This document shows positions 24,990 to 36,260 of a stretch of 64,000 nt of DNA, piece after piece. The stretch lies in the NCBI GenBank assembly GCA_003024785.1, contig PUQB01000459.1, positions 124,001 through 188,000 on the forward strand, given 5' to 3'. A program made the position numbers and the translations under genes. Source of the DNA: Selaginella tamariscina (lineage: Eukaryota > Streptophyta > Lycopodiopsida > Selaginellales > Selaginellaceae). Each line of letters opens with the position of its first letter. Within the stretch, counting starts at the first letter, position 1. The notes below the pieces were generated by a model. The model saw only the letters and a program-made list of their open reading frames with translations, ran no database searches and had not been told where the DNA came from.

Positions 24990-26742
24990 AATATTGTCAT
25001 AGTTTTTACTATGACTCGACCCTTTACTTTGGACGTTGACTGTTGTTACCTACTGTACTATGTTGATGGACCCTAGATGTAGTAGGAAACAGGCCCGCTT
25101 AGTGCACTTGGGTATCTGGTGATGGTCCGGCCGGGTGTCATTAGGTATTTGCAGGAAACTCTAAGCGAAGCTAGAACTTACCTTCTAGAAACCCACCCCC
25201 AATTTTGACGTCCCGAATAGGCTGATTGGTCTTTGCAATGAGTTCGGCGTGTTAAGTAGGGTTAGGAACACCCCTAGGGTTGACCTAACCCTAGGGTTGC
25301 CCTAACCCCCACCCCCTTGGGTAGGGTTTAGGGGTAGGAGTAAGGGTGAGTTATAGGCTCATATTGCTAATTTGTCTAAGGGGCTAAATTCAGTGCCAGC
25401 CCACTAACACAAGGAAAAGAGGGGGGGGGGGCTCCGTCACATAAATAAGGTAGAGTATATGTAGGAGAGCTCCTGGGTTCATGAATGAGTTCGTTGCTCT
25501 TCTGCCGGTGCAAGCTTCAGCTTGTGTCGTTAAGGTACAACCCTCTGTTGTGCCGCCCTAACTTCCAGATGCCAGGGGTACGTCCCACCTTCGGGGTAGC
25601 TTACCCTTAACGTTGGCGAATCCATGCCTGGGAGGTCTTGTCGGAATGCACGTTCCAAGAGGCAGAGGTTGAGGCTTGTCTCCAGCCTCCTCCTCCACGT
25701 CAAGCTAGGTGTAGCACTCACGGCCAAGCAAGGCACATCCGTGTCCTTGTCCAACTGTGGGCGTGGGATCTTGTTTGACAGGTTCACGTTACCTGGTTCC
25801 TGAGGGTTCATTGAGGGGTTCTAGAGTTGGCATTTAGGAACCACGTTTGTGGTACTTGGTGCAACTCTTGAATCTAAGGGCTATGGCATGATAGCCCACA
25901 TCGGAAGGCAGTGTCACATGGAGATGTGACACTGGGCTAAACGTCACATGGTACAACGCCCGAGGCACGCCCTTTGGGGTTATGTCATGGGCTTGTCGCT
26001 AAGGGGTTGGATACTCTAGCAAACAGGCATGCTTGTGCTTGCACTAGGGTGCTAAGCCTTGGGCATCCGCTCAAGGGAGGTTAGGTCTCGTAACTAGGTG
26101 TGCTTTGGCACACTTGGCTAGGGGAGTGTTCTCCTTGGAATCCAGGGGTTGAACAACCTAAGCTCATTAGCAGAAGCCCTTTCGTAAGGCACTCGCAAGG
26201 TCATGTGCTTAGGGTTATCCCAAACCTAGCCTTAGGGAGTTTGCTTAGCAGAACACTCGTGTCGCCTACGGCGCACACTCGTGTCCTCACTAAGTACTAG
26301 CCCTAGGTCTAGGGTATAACTTGGCCACTCAAACCCTTAGGGGTTAGTCGTGGTTCAGGGTACCCCTTGTCGCCCTAAAGGGGTTGTACTCCCGGATGAG
26401 GGTGATTCCTCAAGGGGTAAGTGACGATGCCTTAGCTCTGTCACGGGGTATGTGTGGAACACACGTCTCCTTGATGGGGGTTAGGGCATGAGCCTGTCTA
26501 GGTCTTCTAGGGCAAGACCCTAAGTCAACTAGGGTTATCCCTCAAGGGTTTTGGGGGTAGACACTTTAGGGAGACTTAGGCTAAACCCTAAGTCTCTGTC
26601 CACTTGGGCATTAGAGTCTAACCTTAGGGGTCGTTGGGTTGTTCTGGGAAACTTAGCGTTGCTCACACAGGGTGATGACGCCGAATGGCCACGCCACGTG
26701 TTGCCACGTGTTGGCCCTTTGGGTTAAAACTCTGATAAATAT
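24990..26742 (+). mobile_element. Solo LTR of the 1.75-kb LTR family, with TSD AATAT
   Basis: Sequence 24995-26737 starts TGTCATAGTTTTTACTATGA and ends GGGTTAAAACTCTGATA (the usual CA end has become TA). It is flanked by AATAT on both sides (24990-24994 and 26738-26742). Orientation is plus. No internal retrotransposon sequence adjoins it, so it is a solo LTR. On the opposite strand it carries an open frame of 93 codons (25530-25811) that is shared with other copies. Confidence 0.92.
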
Positions 26743-26935
26743 AAACGAAATATACAAAAATGCCTTATGTTACACTCATTTACAACTATTTGTCACTATA
26801 AGAACTCATTAACAATTCTTCTTTGTTATTACCTTCCGAGTGAGGTGAAGAAGATTTAGGCCGCTTATGAGATGGTTCAAGATCTTCCGTATTTTCTATT
26901 AATGTTTTCATGGGTAATGGAGTGTGTGAATGTTC

Positions 26936-27027
26936 TATACTCCTCAACATAACTTCCGATATAATATCTGATTAAAGTTCGTATACTCCTCAACATAACT
27001 TCCGATATAATATCTGATTAAAGTTCG
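26936..27027. repeat. 46-bp tandem duplication
   Basis: The unit starting TATACTCCTCAACATAACTT is present twice in exact succession (26936-26981 and 26982-27027). Confidence 0.9.
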
Positions 27028-27608
27028 TCCACACACTCCAACATTGAACCAGATTCGTCTTTAAAAATATTGTACTTATCGGGAGGGAACTTTCTCAAAT
27101 ACTCTTGTTTATATATATATATAGAGAGGGGGGGGAGAGAGAGAGTACCATCTTCTACAGAGCATGCAGGCCATGTTTGTGTGAAGATAAACAATGTGTC
27201 AAGTGCTGCTTCCTGTGCAATCTCCGACTCACTCTTCATGGCACCAATCAATAAAGGAATGCTTGCACTGGCTACTTCGGTCATTCTAAACTGTGGGAAC
27301 AGATTAAACATTGTGTTTATCGATTTAACTATCTCTTCTTGTACTGGTTGCCTTGACCATAGGTCCTTCTCTAATAGAGCTGCCACAATACAAACAATTT
27401 AGATGTATGTATGTGTGTGGTGTGTGTGTGTGTGCGTGTGTGTAAATAATCTTAAACACGTAAACAACCTTACCAAGGAGGGCCTGGAGAGTCTCAACGG
27501 AGGCAAACTCATGAACGGTGTGGTTAGAGAATAAAATCCTGATTAATGAAGCAGCCTGAACGGCAGTCTCTGGTCTTCCTATAGCAAGGATCTCTTGTAA
27601 TGCTTGAA
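27018..27608 (-). pseudogene. CSI1/POM2-like ARM-repeat fragment (two or three exons)
   Basis: Two minus-strand exons with canonical borders are seen: 27608-27474 (acceptor AG, donor GTAAGG) and 27379-27149 (acceptor GCAG, donor GTACTC), separated by a 94-bp intron. Joined, they read without interruption, with VQALQEILAIGRPETAVQAA, LFSNHTVHEFASVETLQALL, LEKDLWS and SIPLLIGAMKSESEIAQEAA. This matches the last ARM repeats before the C2 domain of CELLULOSE SYNTHASE INTERACTIVE proteins, which link cellulose synthase complexes to cortical microtubules. A possible third block (27106-27018) opens at an AAG acceptor, stays in frame and stops after ECVDEL, without a C2 domain. The other ARM repeats (the family is about 2,000 residues long) are not found nearby, so it is most likely a fragment. 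The alignment is from memory of the family, not a search. Confidence 0.65.
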
Positions 27609-27609
27609 C

Positions 27610-28768
27610 TCCATTTTATTATTTTATATATAATAAAATGATATAGAATAATGATTTAAACAATTCCATATGCCACTATATGCATTATATGGATCTATAT
27701 ATATAGATATAGGAACACTAATGTATATTTTATATCTATACTTGCTTACATACACATAATAAAATTGATTTTTTTTAATGAGTTTGTCAACTCTGTTTAA
27801 CTCCTGCCTAACCTTTTTAACCACGTTGTTGAAAAGTTCTTAATCTCCCTCTTATACCGAGTTCTTTTACGGATGTGATTGTGAATTATCTCTGCGTGCT
27901 TGTGTGTGTGTGTGTGTTAATTTATAAGAGGTATCAGTGGTTTTATTAAGGTGGTTAATAAAGTTTATGGTGAACTTAATTTAAGTTTCTTAATATATGT
28001 GTGTGTGTGTGTGTGTGTAGAGGTATAATCGCTACATGTAAAGACGGTTGTACATATGTTTGCTACATATGTATACATATGACCTACACACACACACACA
28101 TACATATATATATATATGTGTGCTTCTTTAGATATATGCAGAATATATACACGATATATGCTGAGTATCTCTGTGAGGTGTATGTGTATGTATGTATATG
28201 TGTATGATGTATATGCGTGTCTGTATAAAATACATACCTGATGTTGTTTTCTTGTACTATCAGGGAGAAGCTGTCAGAGGCAGATGGCACAACGAGTTAC
28301 AGTGAGGTAAGTGCTTTTGCTATATACATATAGATCATTATGATATGTATATAATGTATGTGTATATGTGTATATATATAGAGGAACTAGTTTCGTTATT
28401 CTAGACTGCGCTACTGTTTCAATATATTTTGCACACACACACACACACAGGGAAAAACTAAAACAGGCGTTTATAAGAAGCAGATTGAAAAGCTTGTGAC
28501 GCTTACTTGAAGTTAGTTCTATTTATATCCACTTTTTTGGATAAAAATCTGTATATTAATATTCTATGTAACAACATATTATACAATATTTATATTATTA
28601 TTAAGACTAAAATCTGTTGGTTTAAAATGTACGGCACTGGGCTATACCATAGAGATTGTCCTTGTTGATCAATGCACGCACACACACAGTTTCTTCAAGC
28701 TCAAGTGCCATGTGTTGTGTGTGTTGTGATGAAGACAGGCGGTCCTTATTCCAACCATCAATTGGATC

Positions 28769-28807
<39 letters not shown>

Positions 28808-30176
28808 GCTAAATACTAAACGAAAAGCATAATCAATCATGTGTTTATGTGTACATTCTATTTTTATCTGAAATACAATTAAATAATTTTTGTTTATCAT
28901 AACATTAAATAATAATTCTATAATAATTTGTTTAACTTACAGTCGGGAAGGCTCAAACTTGTTAAACTTATAATCATTATATTCCCTCATACCAGATTAC
29001 CTAATAAATTTGAATATAATAACTTCTTATGAATATATATTAATTACATGTCACAAATACAATGTATATAAATGAAAATACAGTAAATTCTGTTACTATA
29101 TTACATTATTCTTTTATTTCACTTTTATTATCATTTTATAATTTTGATTATAACTATTATTGATGAATTACAAATAAAATTATGAATATATTTAGAAAAT
29201 GTGTTCTATATATTTTTTAGAAAAGCTCTCCCCTTTTTCTCATTGTTTTTGTATATCTGGATGTATATACATGTGTGTAATATATATTATATATTATGAT
29301 GAAATTCTCATAATATTATAGTACGAAACTAATATTAGAAAATGCACAAACAGCAAAATACCCACATTTATGCAACATTCTACATCAAGTTCTCTACCAA
29401 TTGACCTATATATATATATATATATATATATATGCAATTGTAGATATGCACATAAAGTATTATTTTTTATAATAACTATTAATATAAATACATGTATTTT
29501 ACAACATTTTAATTTGATGATTTAAATTTGATTTTAATTTTAAGAGTATTTTAGTAATATCTTATATTTAATGTATAAAACAATATATTTTAAAGATATA
29601 TTTATAAATTGTGTATGCATGTGTGTGTGTGTGTGTGTGTTTATTTAATTATCTATTAAATTTATTTTACATGAAAGCAGATGCTATGTGTGTACTTTGC
29701 CATGCATAATGCTGCAAATACACAATATAAACTATTTTTTATTATTAGCAACTTATAATTATATTAATAATTTAAACCTTTCAGGTAGGAAATGACTATT
29801 TTAACGTGTTTGTGTAGTGTTTGATTTATTGAAATATGAATATGTGAAACAAACTCTTTAATTAACATCTCATACTATGCTAAGTATCTTTTAATTAACA
29901 GTTCATACTATGTGTGTGAGAGAGATTCAAAAACATAAAAAACCATTATTCTTTAAGTGAATAGTTTCAACATCAAGAAAGAATAGGACGAATATTCTCA
30001 ATCTCTTGAACGTTAGGTTAAATTTAAAACGCTGCTTCATATATATATAAAGTTTAAATATAAAAGAGTTATTTAAATCAACATTGTATATAAAATATTA
30101 ATTAGTACACATTAAACATTGTTACCAGTTTATATTTTTTGTTAAATTAAAAATGCAAAATAGAATGTATGTTCTT

Positions 30177-30207
<31 letters not shown>

Positions 30208-30375
30208 ACTGGATCTATATACACTATACTTTGAAGTTTCGCGTATTTTACATATTCATGAGATTTTTAAAATAAATAATTACAGCAGAGAGAAGTTTAA
30301 TTGGTGTTGGTTCTAATCATTTTGATACGTCAATGTAGATGCTAATGATTAAAATTAGATCTTGCCCCCCCGATG

Positions 30376-30428
<53 letters not shown>

Positions 30429-31120
30429 GCACGCACGCACGCACGCACGCACGCATCATCGGGCACTTTGTGTGTAACTCCTGCCCTTTTTCAACAATAT
30501 AACTTACATTGTCTCCTTAAAATTAGTTTTGTAACGATTTACATTATATGCACACATGTTATTGTTATTGTTATATATATAAAATTTTATTCTCTTCTAT
30601 TTATAATAAGCTTAAAGATTCAATATCAAATGGGTTGGATTTTTCAAATTAAATAAGTTTTTAGGACTTCAAAATCTTAATTGAGGAAGATAGACATGTA
30701 ACAGTATTCTCCATTAATATACTTAAATAATTAATTAATAACGAAGCATATTCGCTTATGCATACATGCTGAGGAACAAGCACCTATTACGGGACGATGA
30801 GGCATTTGTCAAGGCACGGTATGGAAGAAAATCAAGTACGCCTCCTCCCCCACACTTGTCACGTGAGGAGAAGTATATGGTAAATGCACACACCTATGCA
30901 GGTATATAAAATTTCATATATGATATATAATCACACACACACACACACACACACACACATTTCTTTATATAATACAAGGGTTTCTTTACAATATAGCGTG
31001 TGCATGCTGACTAGTGTTTTAAGATGTATATATAAGATATGTAGTAATTATAATAGTAAATCAACCTATTTAACGAATGAGCTTATGCTGCATATTAAAA
31101 CACTTTACTTACCTGATGTG

Positions 31121-31188
<68 letters not shown>

Positions 31189-32132
31189 TCTATCTATATA
31201 TTTAGTAGGTGTTAATAATAAGAGTTAAACTATACAAAGTTATATAGCATGATTATATTATGTTTTACAGACACAATATATTGAATTGTATACCATACAT
31301 AACATATTGCAAAAAATTATATATAATATATAAAATGGCCCATGATTTTAAATAATAGTTTTAAAAAAATTACATGACGGTAAATCCAGGACCATGCGTT
31401 ATTACTTAGAGATTTTAATATTAATGAAACTGATATAACTTGGTATAATTTCAAATATTAAAAATACCAAGGATATTTCACAATTGTTGTTATTCTTGAT
31501 AAAAGGTAAAATAAGTAATACAATAAAAAAACCAATAATATCAAAAAAAATAATACGTATATATTCATATGTATTACTTTTACTTTTGATATTTACTTTT
31601 ATAAAAAATAAAAGTAGTTTTCAATCACAGTGAAGAAAACATAAATAGTTTTTTTTATATATCTGTACAATAAAAGAAGAAACGACAGCAGACTCATAAG
31701 AATAACTATGTCTACATATATATATATATATATATATATTAGATATCCTGATAAACTAAATTATATACATGTATATATATATGGCTATGTTAGTGTCTAC
31801 TATATTATCTTTAACATTTAATCTCATTTAATTTAACTGTTTTAACATTTCAACAATCAAGATAAACAAACACAAGAACTACGATTTATCAATTTTATAA
31901 GTATGAATATTTATATATAAGTACAATTACCTGATTATATATTTACACAGCAATACTTCATCCACACTCAGGTCAACTCTCTTGATACCAAACCAAAGCC
32001 TCGAATGCAAGGCAGCAATCCGAACCCAAGGCAAACACTCCTCAGACATGAAGCCGACCTAGCACGCAAAGGAGCAGTTCAAGCAAGCACGGATCCACAC
32101 TCCCATGGCAAAAAGAGGCACATATGGCAGAT
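27610..32132. other. AT-rich intergenic DNA with microsatellites
   Basis: Microsatellites include (GT)n at about 28001-28018 and 29620-29641, (CT)n(CA)n at about 28769-28806, (AT)n at about 29407-29433, (CT)14 at about 30181-30208, (CT)n(CA)n(CGCA)n at about 30376-30453, (CA)n at about 30932-30958 and (CT)n(CA)n at about 31123-31187. Exon-like words occur at 28261-28305 and 28450-28510 (see next entry). The last 170 bases (about 31970-32132) are less AT-rich and form the flank of the MULE insertion. No gene is supported. Confidence 0.55.
28261..28510 (+). pseudogene. Two possible exons, unrecognised
   Basis: Block 28261-28305 (REKLSEADGTTSYSE) ends at a GTAAGT donor. After an intron ending in CACACACAG, block 28450-28510 continues in frame as GKTKTGVYKKQIEKLVTLT and a stop. 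It is short and has no recognised relatives; support comes only from the splice borders and the frame agreement. Confidence 0.25.
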
Positions 32133-32180
32133 CATCCGAACGGGTCTCGGCGAAAAGGAGGCTCCGGCTCAGGAGGCTTC
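32133..32180. repeat. Outer MULE left TSD and terminal inverted repeat
   Basis: TSD CATCCGAAC (32133-32141) is followed by the TIR. The TIR core GGAGGCTCCGGCTCAGGAGG pairs imperfectly with the right end core GGAGGCTTGGGGCCCAGG over about 40 bp. Confidence 0.9.
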
Positions 32181-32269
32181 ATATTATTCTAGTATATTCG
32201 CGGATATTCTAGGGTTATTCTAGCATATTCTAGAATATTCTCAAGAATATTCTAGAATATATAAGTTTT

Positions 32270-32335
32270 TTTAATATGCCGACTGGCTTAATATATGCCG
32301 ACTGGCTTAATATATGCCGATTGGCTTAATAAAAC
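32270..32335. promoter_or_regulatory. Left subterminal TGCCGACTGG motifs, outer MULE
   Basis: Three direct copies of ATGCCGACTGGCTTAATAT-like sequence (the third has GATTGG) lie about 130-190 bp inside the end. They share the core TGCCGACT with the internal array and the right end, and are candidate binding sites for an element-encoded protein (inference). Confidence 0.55.
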
Positions 32336-32357
32336 ATTATCCTAAACCCTAAACCAT

Positions 32358-32429
32358 TTATCCTTGTAGCACCGGTGGGTCATGAACTCTGTTGCAATTC
32401 ACCAGCAAACGGTGGACCTCCATCTCATT
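32358..32429 (-). pseudogene. 3' end of outer transposase, cut off by inner MULE
   Basis: The minus-strand codons ending PPVLQG and the TAA at 32358-32360 are the tail of the outer transposase. The inner element entered 70 bp upstream of this stop codon; the coding sequence resumes at 40765. Confidence 0.85.
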
Positions 32430-32470
32430 GGGTCTCGGCGAAAAAGGAGGCTCCGGCTCAGGAGGCTTCA
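32421..32470. repeat. Inner MULE left TSD and terminal inverted repeat
   Basis: TSD CATCTCATT (32421-32429) is followed by GGGTCTCGGCGAAAAAGGAG, almost identical to the outer left end. Confidence 0.9.
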
Positions 32471-32551
32471 TATTATTCTAGTATATTCGCGGATATTCTA
32501 GGGTTATTCTAGCATATTCTCAAGAATATTCTAGAATATATAAGTTTTTTT

Positions 32552-32610
32552 AATATGCCGACTGGTTTAATATACGCCGACTGGCTTAATATATGCCGAC
32601 TGGCTTAATA
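32552..32610. promoter_or_regulatory. Left subterminal TGCCGACTGG motifs, inner MULE
   Basis: Three copies (one reads CGCCGACTGG) correspond to those of the outer copy. On the minus strand they lie just beyond the transposase stop codon at 32636-32638. Confidence 0.55.
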
Positions 32611-32635
32611 AACATTATCCTAAACCCTAAACCAT

Positions 32636-35600
32636 TTATCCTTGTAGCACCGGTGGGTCATGAACTCTGTTGCAATTCACCAGCAAACGGTGGACCTCCA
32701 TGTCACTGAGCGATCGCCTTTGTAGAAAATATGTGACTTCCGGGTTCAAGCCAAGCACACGGCTATAGACGAAGTACATGTGTACACATGGGCTCCAACT
32801 TTTGCTCTTCTGAAATGTAGAACAACTGCATGAAGGATAAGTATTAATAGTCACCTTTGCAGAGTCATTTCCTGCCGACACAACGAAAGCCTCCTTCCGT
32901 CCTCTAGCTGTCACTTCAACATTTCGCACACAACCTAAAAACGTCTTGGCCTTGCGGAAATTCTTCTCTTGTTCCTTAGACATTTTTGTTGGAGTCCGAA
33001 CCATACGTCCTTCGAAAGGTGGAATTGTTGTAGATCCAGCTCCACGTGGTGGCGATGGTGTTTTGTCCTTCTGACCCTCATCTACTCTTCCTGCCATCCC
33101 CTGTAAACCTTCCAGAACAAAGCCTGCATCCTGTAGTTCTCTGACCTCCTCACTTGTCAGCTTCGTTTCCTTGAGCACAGGCCAAACCGTTGGTGGTGTT
33201 GGAATACGTGACCGAAGAATTTTGCCGTTTGGCCGCGTGAAACACCCTGAATCTTTTGGGCAGAACCACATCATCTGTTGTACATACTCCTCATTCCCCA
33301 AGGCATCAATGTACATTCGTTTTCCATAGAATCCTGGTGCTGGCACTCTGCTTGGATAACCGATTGGTTTTCCACACAGAGCAGTTCCTTCCTGATTCAT
33401 CCCCAAACACTTAACCTTACTGGATGCTCCGATTCGTCTGATGGCCCACTCTGTTTGAGCAATCTCTCTCTCCGAAACCTCTTCGAACCTTAACCTCTTT
33501 CTCCTGTTGTTTTGGACCACCCGCTCTGTGTACTCTACATCATGTCTGTGTGAACGTCGAGCATCAGACTGTTCTGTTCCTGTGACTGTTCTCCTAACAG
33601 TTTGCACTCGAACGTTAGTGGTACTCGTGAACTCCGGGCTGGTCAAGTGTTCCTCGCCTTCCACCAGATTAATAATTGTTGATGGAGATACACTTTTCCC
33701 CTCAGAGAGTTTGCGTTGCACTCGTTTCAACAGAGTTTCCTTCGAAGGCCCTGACCCTGTATACCTCCCTTCTATTGCCGCTTTCACCTTCGCACTCTGC
33801 ATAACTGCATCGGTGAGGTCTAACATTGTCGCCTCCAGCAGTGGTACTCTTTTGGCCAATCTTGCTCTTCTTGCTCTCGCGTGAATCACTTCAGCATTGT
33901 TTGTAGTTGGAACGCTCGCGAGTCCTTCTTCTGTCATGTCTCCCAGTTCCGCCATGGAGATGTGGTCCTCATGCCTGATCCACCAAGACAGCCATGTCTT
34001 CAAAGCTCGAATGTTTGACGCTCGTCCTTCCCAAAGACTCGAGAATTGCCAGTTGTTCTTTCTTAGATTGTTCATTCAGTGCTGCAGGCCAGGCACGAGC
34101 AAGCTTCATGTGTTCTTCGCGATGTTCTTCTGCATTTTCTTTGTCACCTGACGCACGGATTGCATAAAGTGAAACAGACAGCTTCTTTCCCTCCCTTTCA
34201 TCTTTGCTCCGTTGTTGAATACTTGGCGCAAGGCTATCCATATCGCTCCAGCCTCATCCGACATGAAACCAGCAAAGTTGACATTCTCCAAACCCTGCTT
34301 CTTACAAACCTCTAGCATTGTGTTCAAGAACTTCAGCACTGCAACATTATCTTCGCGGCACATATCTGCGTAAGCTATAGTCACCATGGATCTGACACTG
34401 CAAGAGAGCGTTAGATAACGAAGATTAGAAAGTGTTATGAAGAGTTTTACAACTTACAATGGGTCATAAAGGTGTATTCCAATTGTCGCCCAGTCTGGTA
34501 TGCGGTGCGTGTGGTCCAGAACAACCCATTGATCATGAAGGTCTCCTCCACTTTGACACCTTCTGATGTACTCAACTCCTGAACCCGGTCCCTCAACTGT
34601 CATTTTGAAGATCAGAGGCTGCTCCTCAGCACCATGCAGTTCCATCCCTGGAACATGTATGACGTGAATGAAAGGTATTGGCAGCTTTGTCTTCAGCTCC
34701 AGAAGACCCTCGTAACCCTCTCTAAAGTGTGTCTCCTTCTGTCTTGATTGTGTAATCCAGTCCCGAGTCCTAAAGAAAAGGTCACGTCAGTGTGTAGAGA
34801 TCTAAAAAAAATACCTTCGATGGTTTGTTAGAGGTTCAAGTTTTGAGAGTAAACCAGTGTACGAGACTTCTCCTTCTTCCTTGAAAAGTTCTTCAAAGAT
34901 GAGCTCACGCGCGGCTTGAAACTCAATCACTCGTTGATTGGTTCGCGGACTGCTCTTTACCACGTTGCTGACACTAGATCTGGCTCGCTGAACGTTTGAA
35001 GCTGACACTGAGGGGCTGACTGGATGCTGATGAACACCTCTGTGAATGAACAACCTTGTAAAAGAAATGTCGTCTGGCAGAATGTAGTACACATAAGCCG
35101 GACAAGTGTGCACCAGCAATGGCTCCTCTCCACAATGCTTACATTTTATGCCTATTACTTTGCCTGTCTCAGTTGTCTTTGCCTTCTCCACAGCACCCTT
35201 GAAGTGACATTCATTTGCTTTCTTCTCAAAAGCCAAGTAGGGGCAGGTAGGATTGATGCATTGGAGATGTCCGACACATGAACTTCGACTGACTCGCGCC
35301 GGAACATGCCAGTGTGTTGTGCTCGGGTGTGTCCAATGGTAGCAGCCATCCTTGCGATTCATCCCCGAGTACTTCTCTGTGCTTTCTGTCTTAGGGGGAA
35401 GTTCGAAAATGACATTTCCATTGTATATCTGCGGTAGTTCAGAGACTCGTTTAACTTCAGACGAACCAATGAGATCCTTCCCTATCCTACATTTGTCTGC
35501 TCTTAGAAGACACACCAGCATGGATTCCTCACGCTCCTCTGTCCGCAACCTGAACAACGGGCCCTTTGCCGGGCACAATGTGTAAAAGACAAACTGGTTT

Positions 35601-35794
35601 GATGCATTGCCTTCTGGTAACAACTCCACATCTTCTCCAGAACTCGCAGAAACTGACATCAATTGAACCACATGTATACTGAACCAACAAGGAATGTTGA
35701 AAGCAATGTGAAGATCATGTTCAAACACAAAAGCATTTCCATCTTCATCGACTGGGAAATCTTTGTCAATGCCTTCATAGGTAACTCTGGCCAT
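32636..35794 (-). pseudogene. MULE transposase with SWIM zinc finger (inner copy), two small frameshifts
   Basis: Three exons are deduced: 35794-34815, 34769-34458 and 34397-32636, with introns of only 45 and 60 bp and GT-AG borders. The predicted product is about 1,020 residues. Exon 1 has a Cys/His cluster at roughly residues 165-270 (CINPTCPYLAF, KCKHCGEEP, HRGVHQHP), resembling the GCM1/WRKY- or FLYWCH-type fingers found at the N-terminus of MULE proteins. The catalytic region shows the first aspartate in VVLDHTHRIPD, the second in FMSDEAGAIW and CLFHFMQS, the CxxH box typical of MULEs. The C-terminus carries the SWIM finger CSCSTF...CVH at about residue 950. I did not assign the third acidic residue. 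Compared with the outer copy, about 4 bp are missing near 34137 and 2 bp near 34040, breaking the frame locally and then restoring it. Confidence 0.85.
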
Positions 35795-36260
35795 GACAAC
35801 GCAAGGAGAAAGCTCGGTGGTTTAGGAAAGCAAAGCAAAAGATTAAACACACTTTCTCTTACCAAAAAAAAATTACAATCGTTAACAATAAACGTGAATA
35901 CACGTTTGTATATAATTAATTCTATGCTGCCCAGTTCACAGTGTTCTTAATGATGTCCTCTCTAGTATCACCGATTTAATTTAATTTCTACCTTTTATGA
36001 TTTGAAATATCTTCACATTTACCAATTATTCACATATTTTAAAATAAACCCTAAATATTAATGTCACATTTATTCCGTAGGGTTCACTGTTTTCATTGCG
36101 GCTAGGGTTTTTTGGTAGATAGGGTTTACTGTTTCCATTGCGGCTAGGGTTCTTTCAATCTCAGATCTGTTTCCACTGCGGTAGATCCAGAGGGTTTCTT
36201 CAATCTCAGATCTCAGAGTTACGGTTTCCACTGCGGCGCCATCCATTTCGACTCGATTCG
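35795..36260. promoter_or_regulatory. Divergent intergenic region between transposase and cargo gene (inner)
   Basis: This head-to-head region should hold both promoters. It starts AT-rich (about 35860-36060) and then has a short repeated block: TGCGGCTAGGGTT at about 36099 and 36140, and CAATCTCAGATCT at about 36157 and 36200, each followed by a TTTCCACTGCGG-like word. AAACCCTAA, the plant telo-box, lies at about 36047. No convincing TATA box was chosen. Confidence 0.5.

Noticed and set aside
21653..31200. Open reading frames over (GT)n, (CT)n, (CA)n and (TA)n tracts (for example 21843-22085, 28001-28290, 30884-31228)
   Set aside because: The translated products are repeats of His/Thr, Val/Cys, Ser/Leu or Tyr/Ile that follow from the microsatellite, with no other sign of coding.
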